Origin: Flavobacterium agri
Lineage (GTDB): Bacteria > Bacteroidota > Bacteroidia > Flavobacteriales > Flavobacteriaceae
NCBI RefSeq assembly: GCF_013401995.1
Contig: NZ_JACBJI010000004.1
Location: 124,001 to 188,000 of the forward strand
Length of the DNA: 64,000 bases
Direction of reading: 5' to 3'
Shown: positions 17,697 through 26,718 of the stretch, in pieces
Layout: every line of letters begins with the position of its first letter
Position numbering within the stretch: the stretch's first letter is position 1
Translations under genes and position numbers: made by a program
The notes under the pieces: model-generated
Databases searched by the model: none
What the model saw: only the letters and a program-made list of their open reading frames with translations
Told to the model about the DNA's origin: nothing

Positions 17697-18587
17697 ATGG
17701 CCCAATGGGAAGGCAAGTCCAAAGGGACGGTTCTTGGTTATAGGATTTTCGTTTTCCTGATCAAGAAAGCCGGTGTCCGTGCGGCCTATTTCATCTTAAA
17801 TTTCGTCGCGGGTTATTATTTCCTGACACAAAAAAGGAGCAACCGCGCCATGTCGTATTATTTTCACGACAGGCTTGGCTATTCGCGTTCCAAAACGAGG
17901 CGTTCGCTTTTCAAAAGCTATTATACTTTCGGACAGACGATCATCGACAAGGTCGCGATCTCGGCAGGTTTGCGCCAGAGTTTCACCTATGAGTTCGACG
18001 GACGCCACATCCTCGAGGAATTGCTCGCCGAGAAAAAAGGAGGCGTTCTGATTTCGGCCCACGTCGGGAATTTCGAGATTGCCGAACATTTTTTCGCAGA
18101 CATCGACCTCGACTTCCACATCAACATCGTCACGACCGATCTGGAGCATTCGGCCATCCGCGACTATCTCGAAAGCGTTACCTCGAAAGCGAGCCGTAAG
18201 TTCATCATCATCAAGGACGATATGTCGCATATTTTCGAGATCAATGCGGCATTGGCCAGAAACGAGCTCGTTTGTTTTACGGGCGACCGATATTTTCCGG
18301 GCAACAAAGTGCTTACCGAGGAATTTTTGGGCGAAGCCGCGAATTTCCCGTCCGGTCCGTTTTTGATTGCCTCGCGACTCAAAGTTCCCGTCGCTTTCGT
18401 GTACGTGATGAAAGAGCCGAAATTGCATTACCATTTGTACACGCGTCGCGCCGAAGTCAAGCACCGCGATGAAAAAGCGTTGCTCAAGGAATATACTGCC
18501 AACGTGGAAAGTTTCGTGAGGAAATATCCATTGCAGTGGTTCAATTATTTTAACTTTTGGGATAAATCAGAAAATTCTGAAAGCTAA
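17697..18587 (+). CDS. LpxL/HtrB-type lysophospholipid acyltransferase
   Basis: 296 aa, inner-membrane acyltransferase family related to lipid A late acylation. An N-terminal hydrophobic segment is followed by the H-x4-E box HVGNFEIAEHF and downstream GDRYFPGNK and FPSGPF segments typical of the family. In aryl polyene clusters such enzymes are thought to pass an ACP-bound acyl group to a lipid or pigment acceptor. One of several acyltransferase candidates in this cluster. Starts 1 nt after the ACP stop. Confidence 0.85.
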   Translation: MAQWEGKSKGTVLGYRIFVFLIKKAGVRAAYFILNFVAGYYFLTQKRSNRAMSYYFHDRLGYSRSKTRRSLFKSYYTFGQTIIDKVAISAGLRQSFTYEFDGRHILEELLAEKKGGVLISAHVGNFEIAEHFFADIDLDFHINIVTTDLEHSAIRDYLESVTSKASRKFIIIKDDMSHIFEINAALARNELVCFTGDRYFPGNKVLTEEFLGEAANFPSGPFLIASRLKVPVAFVYVMKEPKLHYHLYTRRAEVKHRDEKALLKEYTANVESFVRKYPLQWFNYFNFWDKSENSES

Positions 18588-18643
18588 AGTCTTGTCGTTG
18601 TTTGTAATAACGTCGGCTTCGGCAAAATTTCCAATTTTTCGCT

Positions 18644-18651
18644 TACATTTG
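18644..18651 (+). promoter_or_regulatory. Putative internal promoter before darA
   Basis: TACATTTG followed by CGCCC matches the -7 box of Bacteroidetes promoters. It lies in the 84-nt gap ahead of darA, with 20 nt between the box and the ATG. The -33 element is not clear. Confidence 0.5.
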
Positions 18652-18671
18652 CGCCCGAAAAACCAACAGGA

Positions 18672-19574
18672 ATGAAGAACGTTCTGGTCGTTTATTACAC
18701 CCAATCCGGACAGCTTAAGGACATTGCCCGAAACATTTCCAAACCTTTTTTGGACAATGGCGGTTTCCATGTCGATTTCCATGAGATAAAACCGGTTACG
18801 CCGTTTCCGTTCCCGTGGGATAGCGACAGTTTCTTTGGTGTGTTTCCCGAGTCTTTCGTTCAGGAACCGATAGCGCTCGAGTCTGTCCCGTCTGAAATCC
18901 TGCATAAAAATTACGACCTGATTTTGCTTCATTATCAGGTTTGGTATCTGTCGCCTTCGATTCCGGTCAATTCGTTTCTCAAAAGCGACGAAGGGAAACA
19001 GATCCTGAAAGGAAAACCTGTGGTAACGATTTCCGGTTCGCGCAACATGTGGGTCATGGCGCAGGAAAAAGTCAAAGTGCTTTTAAAAGAAGCCGGAGCC
19101 GACCTTAAAGGAAACATCGCCTTGGTAGACCGCGTCGGAAACCTGATCAGCGTCCTGACGATAGTCGAATGGATGATGTCGGGCAAAAAGACCAAAAAAT
19201 GGGGCATCCTTCCGTTGCCGGGCGTTTCCGATGAAGACATTGCCGATTCGACCAAATTCGGACACATCATAAAGCAGCATATACAAGAAGATTCGCTCCA
19301 AAATTTGCAGCCCGAACTCGTCAAAAACGAGGCCGTGCGCATCAGTTCGTATCTGGTTTTGGTCGATCGAACGGGCAACAAAATCTTTAATAAGTGGTCG
19401 AAATTTATCAAATCGCGAAAATCGGGCAGGAAAACTTGGCTTAAAGTATTTTATGTTTATTTATTCCTCGCGATTTGGGTTATATCACCTATTGTATATA
19501 TCTTGCACCTTTTAACGTACCCGCTGAAAATCAATAAAATCAAGAGAGAAACCCTTTATTATCAAGGGATTTAG
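18672..19574 (+). CDS. darA: Dialkylresorcinol biosynthesis protein DarA
   Basis: 300 aa. The N terminus is flavodoxin-like (VLVVYYTQSGQ phosphate loop for FMN), with later VTISGSRNMW and a C-terminal hydrophobic helix around residues 260-285. DarA works with DarB: DarB makes a 2,5-dialkylcyclohexane-1,3-dione and DarA aromatises it to the resorcinol, the phenol half of flexirubin. Family databases name it 'condensing enzyme', but the flavodoxin fold supports an oxidative aromatase role. Directly followed by darB (18 nt). Confidence 0.88.
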   Translation: MKNVLVVYYTQSGQLKDIARNISKPFLDNGGFHVDFHEIKPVTPFPFPWDSDSFFGVFPESFVQEPIALESVPSEILHKNYDLILLHYQVWYLSPSIPVNSFLKSDEGKQILKGKPVVTISGSRNMWVMAQEKVKVLLKEAGADLKGNIALVDRVGNLISVLTIVEWMMSGKKTKKWGILPLPGVSDEDIADSTKFGHIIKQHIQEDSLQNLQPELVKNEAVRISSYLVLVDRTGNKIFNKWSKFIKSRKSGRKTWLKVFYVYLFLAIWVISPIVYILHLLTYPLKINKIKRETLYYQGI

Positions 19575-19592
19575 AGAGTCGAGACTATAAAT

Positions 19593-20726
19593 ATGTTTGA
19601 AGTATATATTACCAAAGCCGGTAAGTTTTTGCCGAACGAAGCGATCCAGAACGACGATATGGAAAGCTATTTGGGGATGATCAATGAGACGGCATCAAAG
19701 GCGCGCAGGCTGATTTTGAGAAACAACAAGATCACCACGCGCTATTACGCTTTGGACAAGCACGGAAAAAGCACGCACAACAATGCGCAGATGACCAAAA
19801 ACGCGGTGGAATCGCTGTACGACGCCACGTTTTCGGCCAAAGACATGGAACTTTTGTCTTGTGGCACATCGACTCCGGATAACTTTTTGCCGTCGCATGC
19901 GGCTATGGTCCACGGACTTTTGAAAAACCAATCGGTAGAATTGAATTCTTCTACAGGAGTTTGCTGCGCAGGCATGAACTCCTTGAAATACGGTTATCTT
20001 TCGGTGAAATCGGGAAATACGAAGAACGCGGTCTGTACGGGTTCTGAAAAAGTTTCCACCTGGATGGTTTCCGACAAATACGAACAAGAAGTCACCAACC
20101 TCAAAAGCCTCGAAGAGCAGCCGATCATCGCGTTCAAGAAAGACTTTTTGCGTTGGATGCTTTCCGACGGAGCGGGCGCTTTCCTTCTCGAAAACCAGCC
20201 AAAAGGCGATCTTTCGCTTCGCATCGAATGGATGGACGCGTATTCTTACGCCCACGAGCTCGAAGCCTGTATGTATGCCGGTGGCGACAAGCAGGAAGAC
20301 GGGTCGATCAAGCCTTGGAGCGAATACGATCCGGCCGATTGGGGCAAGGAATCGGTATTCTCGATCAAACAAGATGTAAAACTTCTCGATAAATACATCC
20401 TTGAGAAAGGTGCCGAAAGTATGGGCGATACGCTCAAAAAGCACAACATCACGGTAGACGACCTCGATTATTTCCTGCCCCACGTGTCATCGCATTATTT
20501 CGTGGCCGGACTTAAGACCGTTTTCGCCGAAAAAGGAATTTGTCCTTCAGACGACAAGTGGTTCATGAACCTGCAACGCGTCGGAAATGTCGGATCGGCA
20601 TCAATCTATTTGGCGCTCGAGGAATTGATGAATTCCGGAAAGCTGCAAAAAGGCCAGAAAATCCTGTTGTCGGTTCCCGAAAGCGGCCGATTCTCATTCG
20701 CTTACGCATACTTAACCGTCGTATAA
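19593..20726 (+). CDS. darB: DarB ketosynthase
   Basis: 377-aa KAS III-like enzyme with Cys125 in GVCCAGMNSL, His in LPHVSSHYF and the Asn region RVGNVGSAS. It condenses two beta-keto/acyl chains to a cyclohexanedione. Length and motif order match FabH relatives, with an unusual Cys-Cys pair at the active site. Its stop codon overlaps the ATG of the next gene (TAATG). Confidence 0.9.
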   Translation: MFEVYITKAGKFLPNEAIQNDDMESYLGMINETASKARRLILRNNKITTRYYALDKHGKSTHNNAQMTKNAVESLYDATFSAKDMELLSCGTSTPDNFLPSHAAMVHGLLKNQSVELNSSTGVCCAGMNSLKYGYLSVKSGNTKNAVCTGSEKVSTWMVSDKYEQEVTNLKSLEEQPIIAFKKDFLRWMLSDGAGAFLLENQPKGDLSLRIEWMDAYSYAHELEACMYAGGDKQEDGSIKPWSEYDPADWGKESVFSIKQDVKLLDKYILEKGAESMGDTLKKHNITVDDLDYFLPHVSSHYFVAGLKTVFAEKGICPSDDKWFMNLQRVGNVGSASIYLALEELMNSGKLQKGQKILLSVPESGRFSFAYAYLTVV

Positions 20727-21151
20727 TGGAAGTCTTGGCCGAAAAAGAAGCCGTCGGGCAACTGATTCCGCAAAAGTTTCCTTTCGTGATGGTAGACAAG
20801 CTGTTTTCATTTACCGAAAGCCAGGTCGAATCCGGACTTTTGGTATCGGACGACAATATTTTCACGATCGAAGGAACGTTCCGCGAATCGGGATTGATCG
20901 AACACATGGCGCAATCCGTAGCGCTTCACACCGGATACAAATTCTTTTTGAAACAAGAACCGGCTCCTACGGGTTACATAGGATCGGTGAGTTCGCTGCA
21001 GATTTCCCAATTGCCTAAAACCGGTGATGAAATCAGAACTTCGGTAAACATCATACAGGAATTCGGCGACATCACGATGGTAGAAATCACGTCATTCGTA
21101 AACGGATCCGAAATCGCCAAAGGCCAAATGAAAACCGTACTTGCCAAATAA
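20726..21151 (+). CDS. Hotdog dehydratase-like protein A (Glu half-site)
   Basis: 141 aa. The ATG at 20726 overlaps the darB stop; the longer frame to 20540 lies inside darB. The fold is FabA/FabZ hotdog (FPFVMVDKL). At the catalytic loop the FabZ His-Phe-Pro-Gly segment is missing, but the helix Glu is kept (Glu59 in GLIEHMAQS). So this subunit has half of the usual His/Glu pair. It probably acts with another hotdog protein, as in the ApeI:ApeP complex of aryl polyene clusters. Confidence 0.8.
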   Translation: MEVLAEKEAVGQLIPQKFPFVMVDKLFSFTESQVESGLLVSDDNIFTIEGTFRESGLIEHMAQSVALHTGYKFFLKQEPAPTGYIGSVSSLQISQLPKTGDEIRTSVNIIQEFGDITMVEITSFVNGSEIAKGQMKTVLAK

Positions 21152-21630
21152 TGAGCACGAACATCGACATCACCAAATATCTTCCGCATCGCGCGCCATT
21201 CCTCATGGTCGACACGATTACGCACTTGAACGATGAGGTGGTCGAAACGGTTTTTGAAATTACTGCCGATAATATTTTCGTCGACGCCAGCGGTTTTTTC
21301 ACCGAAGCCGGACTCGTCGAAAACGCCGCCCAAACATGTTCGGCGATCGTCGCCAAAGACTATTTCGTAGACGAGAACCTGAACGACAGGCCAGATGCCC
21401 AAGTCATCGGTTTCATCAGTGCGATCAAGACGTTGAAAGTGCTTTCGCTGCCAAAATCGGGCGAAGTCATCATCACCAAATCGCGTCTCGTGTCTAACTT
21501 CGTCACAGACGATTACAGCCTGTGCACGATGCATTGCCAAACTTTCGTCGATTCAACCCAGTTGCTAGAAGGCGAAATCAACCTTTTCATACAACAGCAA
21601 ACGCCAACTGTTGTAAAATCCAACGTTTAG
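21151..21630 (+). CDS. Hotdog dehydratase-like protein B (Glu half-site)
   Basis: 159 aa, starting 1 nt into the previous stop. Keeps the FabZ entrance LPHRAPFLMVD and the helix Glu57 in AGLVENAAQT but, like its neighbour, lacks the HFPG catalytic His segment (NIFVDASGFFTEAGL instead). The pair looks like a tandem duplication. Likely removes water from 3-hydroxyacyl-ACP in polyene building only when combined with a His-bearing partner. Confidence 0.8.
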   Translation: MSTNIDITKYLPHRAPFLMVDTITHLNDEVVETVFEITADNIFVDASGFFTEAGLVENAAQTCSAIVAKDYFVDENLNDRPDAQVIGFISAIKTLKVLSLPKSGEVIITKSRLVSNFVTDDYSLCTMHCQTFVDSTQLLEGEINLFIQQQTPTVVKSNV

Positions 21631-21674
21631 CGGTACTTTTGGCCGTTCGGGAAATATCCCAAAATCGGACGACT

Positions 21675-22079
21675 ATGAAGAAAGATCAAGTGCCTCAGGA
21701 CGAGGGAAATCTCTCCAAAAACAACGTACGCGAGTTGCTTTATGCGACCGATGAACAAGGCAATTACACGACCGCTTTGAGCAAAGGCTGGGAGCCGAAG
21801 TCGATCGCGCTTTCTAACGCGATGGACGATATTTCCGAGCGTATGGAACTTGCGAAAGCCGACTTCAAAGCCGGGAAATCGAGTCCGATCGTTTATTTTA
21901 TGGAGGCTTCCAAAATGGATCTGACCATTCTCGCAAGTTATGTCGGGATGTGGCAATGGCGCGTCAAACGTCATTTCAAGCCGTCTGTTTTCGCGGGATT
22001 GTCCGATAAGATACTTCAGAAATACGCCGATGCGTTCGACATCGACATCAACCAACTCAAAAATTTCAAAGCCGATTAA
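21675..22079 (+). CDS. Hypothetical flexirubin-cluster protein
   Basis: 134-aa soluble protein, no signal peptide or membrane segment. Residues 35-75 are helical and charged; the C-terminal part (KRHFKP, LSDKILQKYADAFDI) looks like the last helices of an HTH-type unit, but this is weak. Starts at the ATG at 21675, 45 nt after the previous gene. Its stop overlaps the start of the BtrH-like gene, so the two may act together. No family recognised by me. Confidence 0.65.
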   Translation: MKKDQVPQDEGNLSKNNVRELLYATDEQGNYTTALSKGWEPKSIALSNAMDDISERMELAKADFKAGKSSPIVYFMEASKMDLTILASYVGMWQWRVKRHFKPSVFAGLSDKILQKYADAFDIDINQLKNFKAD

Positions 22080-23077
22080 TGGAATTAGGATTTACACATC
22101 ACCAATCGGCCCATTGCGAAAATGGAGTCGCGTCGAATCTTTTGAAACACAACGGTTTCGAAATTTCAGAACCGATGATTTTCGGGATCGGATCGGGGCT
22201 TTTTTTCGTTTACATCCCATTTTTGAAAGTCAACCACGCACCTGCGATCTCGTATCGTCCGATGCCGGGCACGATTTTCAACAAAGCCGCGAAACGACTT
22301 GGTTTTACGGTAAAACGCGTCAAGTTTTCGAATCCGAAAGCGGCCCAACAAGCGCTTGACGACAACCTCAAGAACAACATCCCGACCGGATTGCAGGTAG
22401 GCGTTTACGGGCTCACATATTTCCCGGACGAATACCGTTTCCATTTCAACGCGCACAATTGCGTGGTATACGGCAAGACCGAAACCGATTATCTCGTGTC
22501 CGATCCCGTGATGGAACACGTGACGACGCTTACGCACAAAGACTTGGAAAAAGTGCGTTTCGCCAAAGGTGCGTTCGCCCCGAAAGGCCAGATGTATTAT
22601 CCGACATCTATCCCGAATAAAGCCGATTTACCGAAAGCGATCATAAAAGGCATAAAGGAAACCTGTCGTGACATGCTCGCTCCGGTTCCGTTCGTCGGCG
22701 TAAAAGGCATCCGTACGGTTTCTAAGCTCGTGCGCAAATGGCCGACCAAATACGGTGTGAAAGTCGCGAACCATTACTTGGCGCAAATCGTTCGCATGCA
22801 GGAAGAAATCGGTACGGGCGGAGGCGGTTTCCGTTATATTTTCGCCGCGTTCCTACAAGAATCGGCCGATATTTTGGGTAAACCCGAATTGCGCGAACTG
22901 TCGCACGAGATGACCAAAATCGGTGACAAATGGCGTGATTTCGCCGTAGAAGCGTCGCGCGTTTATAAAAATCGTTCGTCAAAATCGGATGTTTACAATT
23001 TATTGGCAGATGAAATGCTCAAAATTGCCGACCTTGAAGAAGCTTTCTTCAAGAAACTAAAAAAAGCCATCGCCTGA
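22079..23077 (+). CDS. BtrH N-terminal domain protein
   Basis: 332 aa. N-terminal about 150 residues match the BtrH family (opening HHQSAHCENGVASNLL with conserved His and Cys, a later GVYGLTYFP and HNCVVYGK), a papain-like fold. BtrH in butirosin synthesis transfers an acyl group from an ACP to an amine or alcohol, so this protein is a candidate acyltransferase for the cluster. The C-terminal half is helical (DUF4872-like). It is placed between an unknown small gene and an ABC transporter. Confidence 0.82.
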   Translation: MELGFTHHQSAHCENGVASNLLKHNGFEISEPMIFGIGSGLFFVYIPFLKVNHAPAISYRPMPGTIFNKAAKRLGFTVKRVKFSNPKAAQQALDDNLKNNIPTGLQVGVYGLTYFPDEYRFHFNAHNCVVYGKTETDYLVSDPVMEHVTTLTHKDLEKVRFAKGAFAPKGQMYYPTSIPNKADLPKAIIKGIKETCRDMLAPVPFVGVKGIRTVSKLVRKWPTKYGVKVANHYLAQIVRMQEEIGTGGGGFRYIFAAFLQESADILGKPELRELSHEMTKIGDKWRDFAVEASRVYKNRSSKSDVYNLLADEMLKIADLEEAFFKKLKKAIA

Positions 23078-23078
23078 T

Positions 23079-23828
23079 TTGGACGTTATCATAGACATAC
23101 ACGAACTCTCCAAAAAGTATAAGGGAGCCGAAAATTATTCGGTTAAACCGCTGTCTTTACAAATCGCAAAAGGCGAGGTTTTTGGTTTACTTGGCCCGAA
23201 CGGTGCTGGAAAAACCACGTTGATCTCGATGTTGTGCGGACTTCTCGAACCGACTTCGGGAGCGTTTGCGATCGACGGCAAAACATACGAATCGGACGAG
23301 AAAGAACTCAAAAAAATCATTGGTGTCGTGCCACAGGAATATGCTTTGTATCCGACTTTATCGGCCGAGGAAAACCTCACGTATTTCGGCAGCATGTATG
23401 GGCTCAAGCGCAAAGAACTCAAGACGAAAATCGCTGAGAACCTCGAAAGATTGGGCTTGACGAAATTCGGAAGCAAGCGCATCGATACCTATTCGGGCGG
23501 AATGAAACGCCGTATCAACCTGATCGCGGGTATCATGCACGAACCCAAAGTGCTGTTTTTGGACGAACCGACCGTCGGCGTCGACGTGCATTCCAAAAAC
23601 GTCATCATGGAATATCTTACCGAAATCAACAAGCGCGGCACGACGATCATCTACACGTCGCATCACATGACCGAAGCCCAGGATTTCTGTACGCGTATCG
23701 CAATCGTCGACAGAGGCGTGATTTACGCGCAGGGAACGCCGTCGGAACTCATCGCATCGACTCCCGATGCGAGAAACCTCGAGGACGTGTTCCTTTCGCT
23801 AACCGGAAAAGCGCTGCGCGATGCATAA
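23079..23828 (+). CDS. ABC transporter ATP-binding protein
   Basis: 249 aa. Walker A GPNGAGKTT (residues 39-47), signature YSGGMKRR, Walker B VLFLDEPTVGVD and the switch His (TSHHM). Family is the ABC-2/Nat type. The start is a TTG at 23079, 1 nt after the BtrH-like stop; no ATG fits because the next Met is past the Walker A motif. It powers the permease that follows. Confidence 0.9.
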   Translation: MDVIIDIHELSKKYKGAENYSVKPLSLQIAKGEVFGLLGPNGAGKTTLISMLCGLLEPTSGAFAIDGKTYESDEKELKKIIGVVPQEYALYPTLSAEENLTYFGSMYGLKRKELKTKIAENLERLGLTKFGSKRIDTYSGGMKRRINLIAGIMHEPKVLFLDEPTVGVDVHSKNVIMEYLTEINKRGTTIIYTSHHMTEAQDFCTRIAIVDRGVIYAQGTPSELIASTPDARNLEDVFLSLTGKALRDA

Positions 23829-25107
23829 GTTGCGCATGTCCATACAAAAGGAATTGCTGTTGCTAAGACGCGACATCGGTGGCGTGGTCATCCTGTTCGC
23901 GATGCCGCTCGTGCTGATTTTGGCTGTGACTTTGATTCAGAATGCGGCGTATCAGCGCTCTGGCGATTCCCAAATTCCGATTTTGATTGTCGATAACGAT
24001 AAGGGCGATGTGGCCAAATCGGTGTTCGAGAACATGAAAGATAGCCATGCGTTCGATCTGGTTACCGAAATCGACGGAAAACCGATTACTGAAACGTCGG
24101 CCAAAAATGCCGTGTTCAGTGGGAAATACCAGCTCGCGATCGTCATTCCCGAGAACCTGAGTTCCGACCTTCAGGCCAAAATCGATCAAAACGTAGAAAA
24201 AATATTGTTGAGTTTCGGTCTTGCCGATTCGCTCAAGCCCAAAGTCGCCGAAAGGATCATCACAAAAAAAGACGTCAAGTTGTACTTCGATCCGGCCGTT
24301 CAGATGAGTTTCAAGAACGCCGTGATGAACAACATCGACAAGATGATTTCCAAAATCGAAAGCCAGTCGATTTATGCGGCTTTCAAAGAACAATTGGGCG
24401 ACGAGGCCGGAACCGATCCGTTCGAGAACCAGAATTTCATCGCGTTCAAGGAAATCAATCCGACCGTCGGAAACAAGGAAATCAAGCCCAACGCGGTGCA
24501 ACACAACGTGCCCGCGTGGACGTTGTTTGCGATGTTTTTTATCGTGATTCCGCTGTCAATCAATATGGTCAAGGAAAAGAATCAGGGAACGTTCATCCGT
24601 TTGCGCACGAATCCGGTTTCGAGCGCGGTCGTGATCGGCGGAAAAACCTTGACGTACCTGATCATCTGCATGATCCAATTCTATATGATGATCGCCGTGG
24701 GCATCTGGATTTTCCCACTTTTGGGATTGCCGGCGCTGAACGTCGACGCAAACCTGTTCATGCTTACCGTCGTCGCGCTTTTCTCTGGATTGGCCGCGAC
24801 CGGATATGGGATTTTGGTCGGGACGATCGCCAAGACACAGGAACAATCGGCCCCGTTCGGCGCGACCTCGGTAATTATCCTCGCTGCGATTGGCGGTGTT
24901 TGGGTGCCGGTTTTCGCCATGCCCAAATTCATGCAATACGTGGCGATGTGCTCGCCGATGAATTGGGGTCTCGACGCGTTTTACGACGTTTTCCTGCGCA
25001 ATGCCTCCATCATGGAAATTTACCCCGAAATCGCACTTTTATTCCTATTTTTCGTGGTTACGATAACAATCGCTCTGCTGTATGACAAAAAGAAAAGAAG
25101 CGTTTAA
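23821..25107 (+). CDS. ABC-2 type permease
   Basis: 428 aa, inner membrane. One N-terminal transmembrane segment, a large extracytoplasmic domain of about 200 residues, and five C-terminal segments fit the ABC-2/NatB topology. Overlaps the ATPase gene by 8 nt. With 23079 and the BtrH-like protein it forms a three-gene unit for movement of a cluster product or intermediate. Confidence 0.85.
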   Translation: MHKLRMSIQKELLLLRRDIGGVVILFAMPLVLILAVTLIQNAAYQRSGDSQIPILIVDNDKGDVAKSVFENMKDSHAFDLVTEIDGKPITETSAKNAVFSGKYQLAIVIPENLSSDLQAKIDQNVEKILLSFGLADSLKPKVAERIITKKDVKLYFDPAVQMSFKNAVMNNIDKMISKIESQSIYAAFKEQLGDEAGTDPFENQNFIAFKEINPTVGNKEIKPNAVQHNVPAWTLFAMFFIVIPLSINMVKEKNQGTFIRLRTNPVSSAVVIGGKTLTYLIICMIQFYMMIAVGIWIFPLLGLPALNVDANLFMLTVVALFSGLAATGYGILVGTIAKTQEQSAPFGATSVIILAAIGGVWVPVFAMPKFMQYVAMCSPMNWGLDAFYDVFLRNASIMEIYPEIALLFLFFVVTITIALLYDKKKRSV

Positions 25108-25531
25108 GCTTATCCCCGAACTTACAACCGAATTCGAGACAAGAATCCGGTTCAATGAATGCGACCCGCTCGGCATCGTTTGGCATGGACATTACATCAA
25201 ATATTTCGAAGACGGGCGCGAGGCTTTCGGGCGCAAACACGGCGTTTCATATCTCGATGTGGCCGAAAGCGGTTTTTCTACGCCAATCGTCAAATCGATG
25301 TGCGAACACAAATTATCGCTCAGATACGGAGACGTCGCTCGCATAAAAACGGAATACTTCGACACGCCGGCGGCCAAAATCGTTTTCAGGTACACCATAT
25401 ACGACCCGAACGGTGACGTGGCATGTACCGGAGAAACCATCCAGGTTTTCGTCGACAAAAAAGGCGAACTCCAGTTGACGAATCCTAAGTTTTACGAAGA
25501 TTGGAAACGCAGAGCCGGTTTGATTTCATGA
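25082..25531 (+). CDS. 4HBT/YbgC-like acyl thioesterase
   Basis: 149 aa hotdog protein with the catalytic Asp region NECDPLGIVWHGHYIKYFE, typical of 4-hydroxybenzoyl-CoA/YbgC thioesterases. It would release acyl chains from CoA or ACP, or correct wrong intermediates. Overlaps the permease by 26 nt and the next ketosynthase by 4 nt. Confidence 0.88.
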   Translation: MTKRKEAFKLIPELTTEFETRIRFNECDPLGIVWHGHYIKYFEDGREAFGRKHGVSYLDVAESGFSTPIVKSMCEHKLSLRYGDVARIKTEYFDTPAAKIVFRYTIYDPNGDVACTGETIQVFVDKKGELQLTNPKFYEDWKRRAGLIS

Positions 25532-26667
25532 GAAAGGACGTATTCATATCGGGCATGAACTGCGTGACGCCTTTGGGGTTTTCGGTCGAGGAGAACTTCG
25601 AAAACCTGATTGCGGGAAAATCGGGTATCGAACGCCATGAAAACGAAATGATGCCCAATCCGTATTTTTCGGCCATTGTAGACGAAGACCGATTGGACGC
25701 GGAATTTGCGAAAATCACCGCCTCCGAAAAATATACCAAGCTCGAGAAAATGATGATTTTGGCGTTGTTCCCGATCGTCAAAAAATCAAAATCGGAACTC
25801 GGTAAACGCACGGCATTCCTGCTTTCGACGACAAAAGGCAACATCACCGCGCTCGAATCCGAAAATATAGAAAAAGCGCAATTGTATGATTTGGCGCAAA
25901 CCGTAGCCGATTTCTTCGGATTCGAATCGCAGCCGATCGTGGTTTCGAACGCTTGCGTGTCGGGCATTCTGGCGATTTCGGTCGCAAAACGCCTGATCCA
26001 ATCCGAAGTGTACGACGAGGCTTTTGTCGTCGCGGGCGATTTGGTTTCGGAATTCGTCCTGTCCGGATTCAACTCGTTCCAGGCCATGAGCGACGCGCCT
26101 TGCAAGCCGTATTCGAAAAACCGCACCGGTGTTACGTTGGGCGAAGCCACAGCTGCCGTTTTGGTGACTTCCGATACGGGAAATGCCAAGGCGAGGATTT
26201 TGGGCGATGGCTCGATGAACGACGCCAACCATATTTCTGGCCCGTCGCGAACCGGAGAAGGCCTGTTTTTAAGCGTCGAATCGGCTTTGAAGGAAGCGAA
26301 TCTGGGCGCGGATAAAATCGATTACATCTCGGCTCATGGCACGGCGACTCCGTTCAACGACGAAATGGAGGCCATTGCATTCAACCGTCTCGGGCTCGAA
26401 AACAAACCGCTTCACAGCTTGAAAGGCTTTTACGGACATACGCTCGGTGCCTCGGGATTGCTCGAAACCGTAATCGGGATCGAGGCTTTGCAACAGAATA
26501 AATTGATCGCTTCGGCCGGATTCGACGAAATCGGCGTAAGCCAAAACATACGCGTCATCGAAAAGAACGAGGATAAATTTTTGCGCTATTTCTTGAAAAC
26601 GGCGTCGGGATTCGGCGGTTGCAATACGGCTGTGGTTTTTGAAAAGGAAGGGAATTTTGGGGAGTAA
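25528..26667 (+). CDS. FabF-like ketosynthase 2
   Basis: 379 aa with the start at 25528 overlapping the thioesterase stop (ATGA). Cys143 in VVSNACVSGILAIS, His in SAHGTATPFNDEME and His in GHTLGASG are all present. Followed by a mini ketosynthase without a Cys (26719), an arrangement like the ApeO:ApeC ketosynthase/chain-length-factor pair of aryl polyenes. Confidence 0.88.
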   Translation: MRKDVFISGMNCVTPLGFSVEENFENLIAGKSGIERHENEMMPNPYFSAIVDEDRLDAEFAKITASEKYTKLEKMMILALFPIVKKSKSELGKRTAFLLSTTKGNITALESENIEKAQLYDLAQTVADFFGFESQPIVVSNACVSGILAISVAKRLIQSEVYDEAFVVAGDLVSEFVLSGFNSFQAMSDAPCKPYSKNRTGVTLGEATAAVLVTSDTGNAKARILGDGSMNDANHISGPSRTGEGLFLSVESALKEANLGADKIDYISAHGTATPFNDEMEAIAFNRLGLENKPLHSLKGFYGHTLGASGLLETVIGIEALQQNKLIASAGFDEIGVSQNIRVIEKNEDKFLRYFLKTASGFGGCNTAVVFEKEGNFGE

Positions 26668-26681
26668 TTAGTGAATGGGAT

Positions 26682-26699
26682 TCCGAGCGCAGTCGAGGA
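26682..26699. repeat. CCGAGCGCAGTCGAG repeat unit
   Basis: TCCGAGCGCAGTCGAGGA lies in the 51-nt gap between two ketosynthase genes. The same unit forms a 22-bp palindrome at 28859-28903 and occurs in reverse at 9167-9181. Confidence 0.8.
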
Positions 26700-26718
26700 A
26701 TCAAACTAAAATCGAAAA

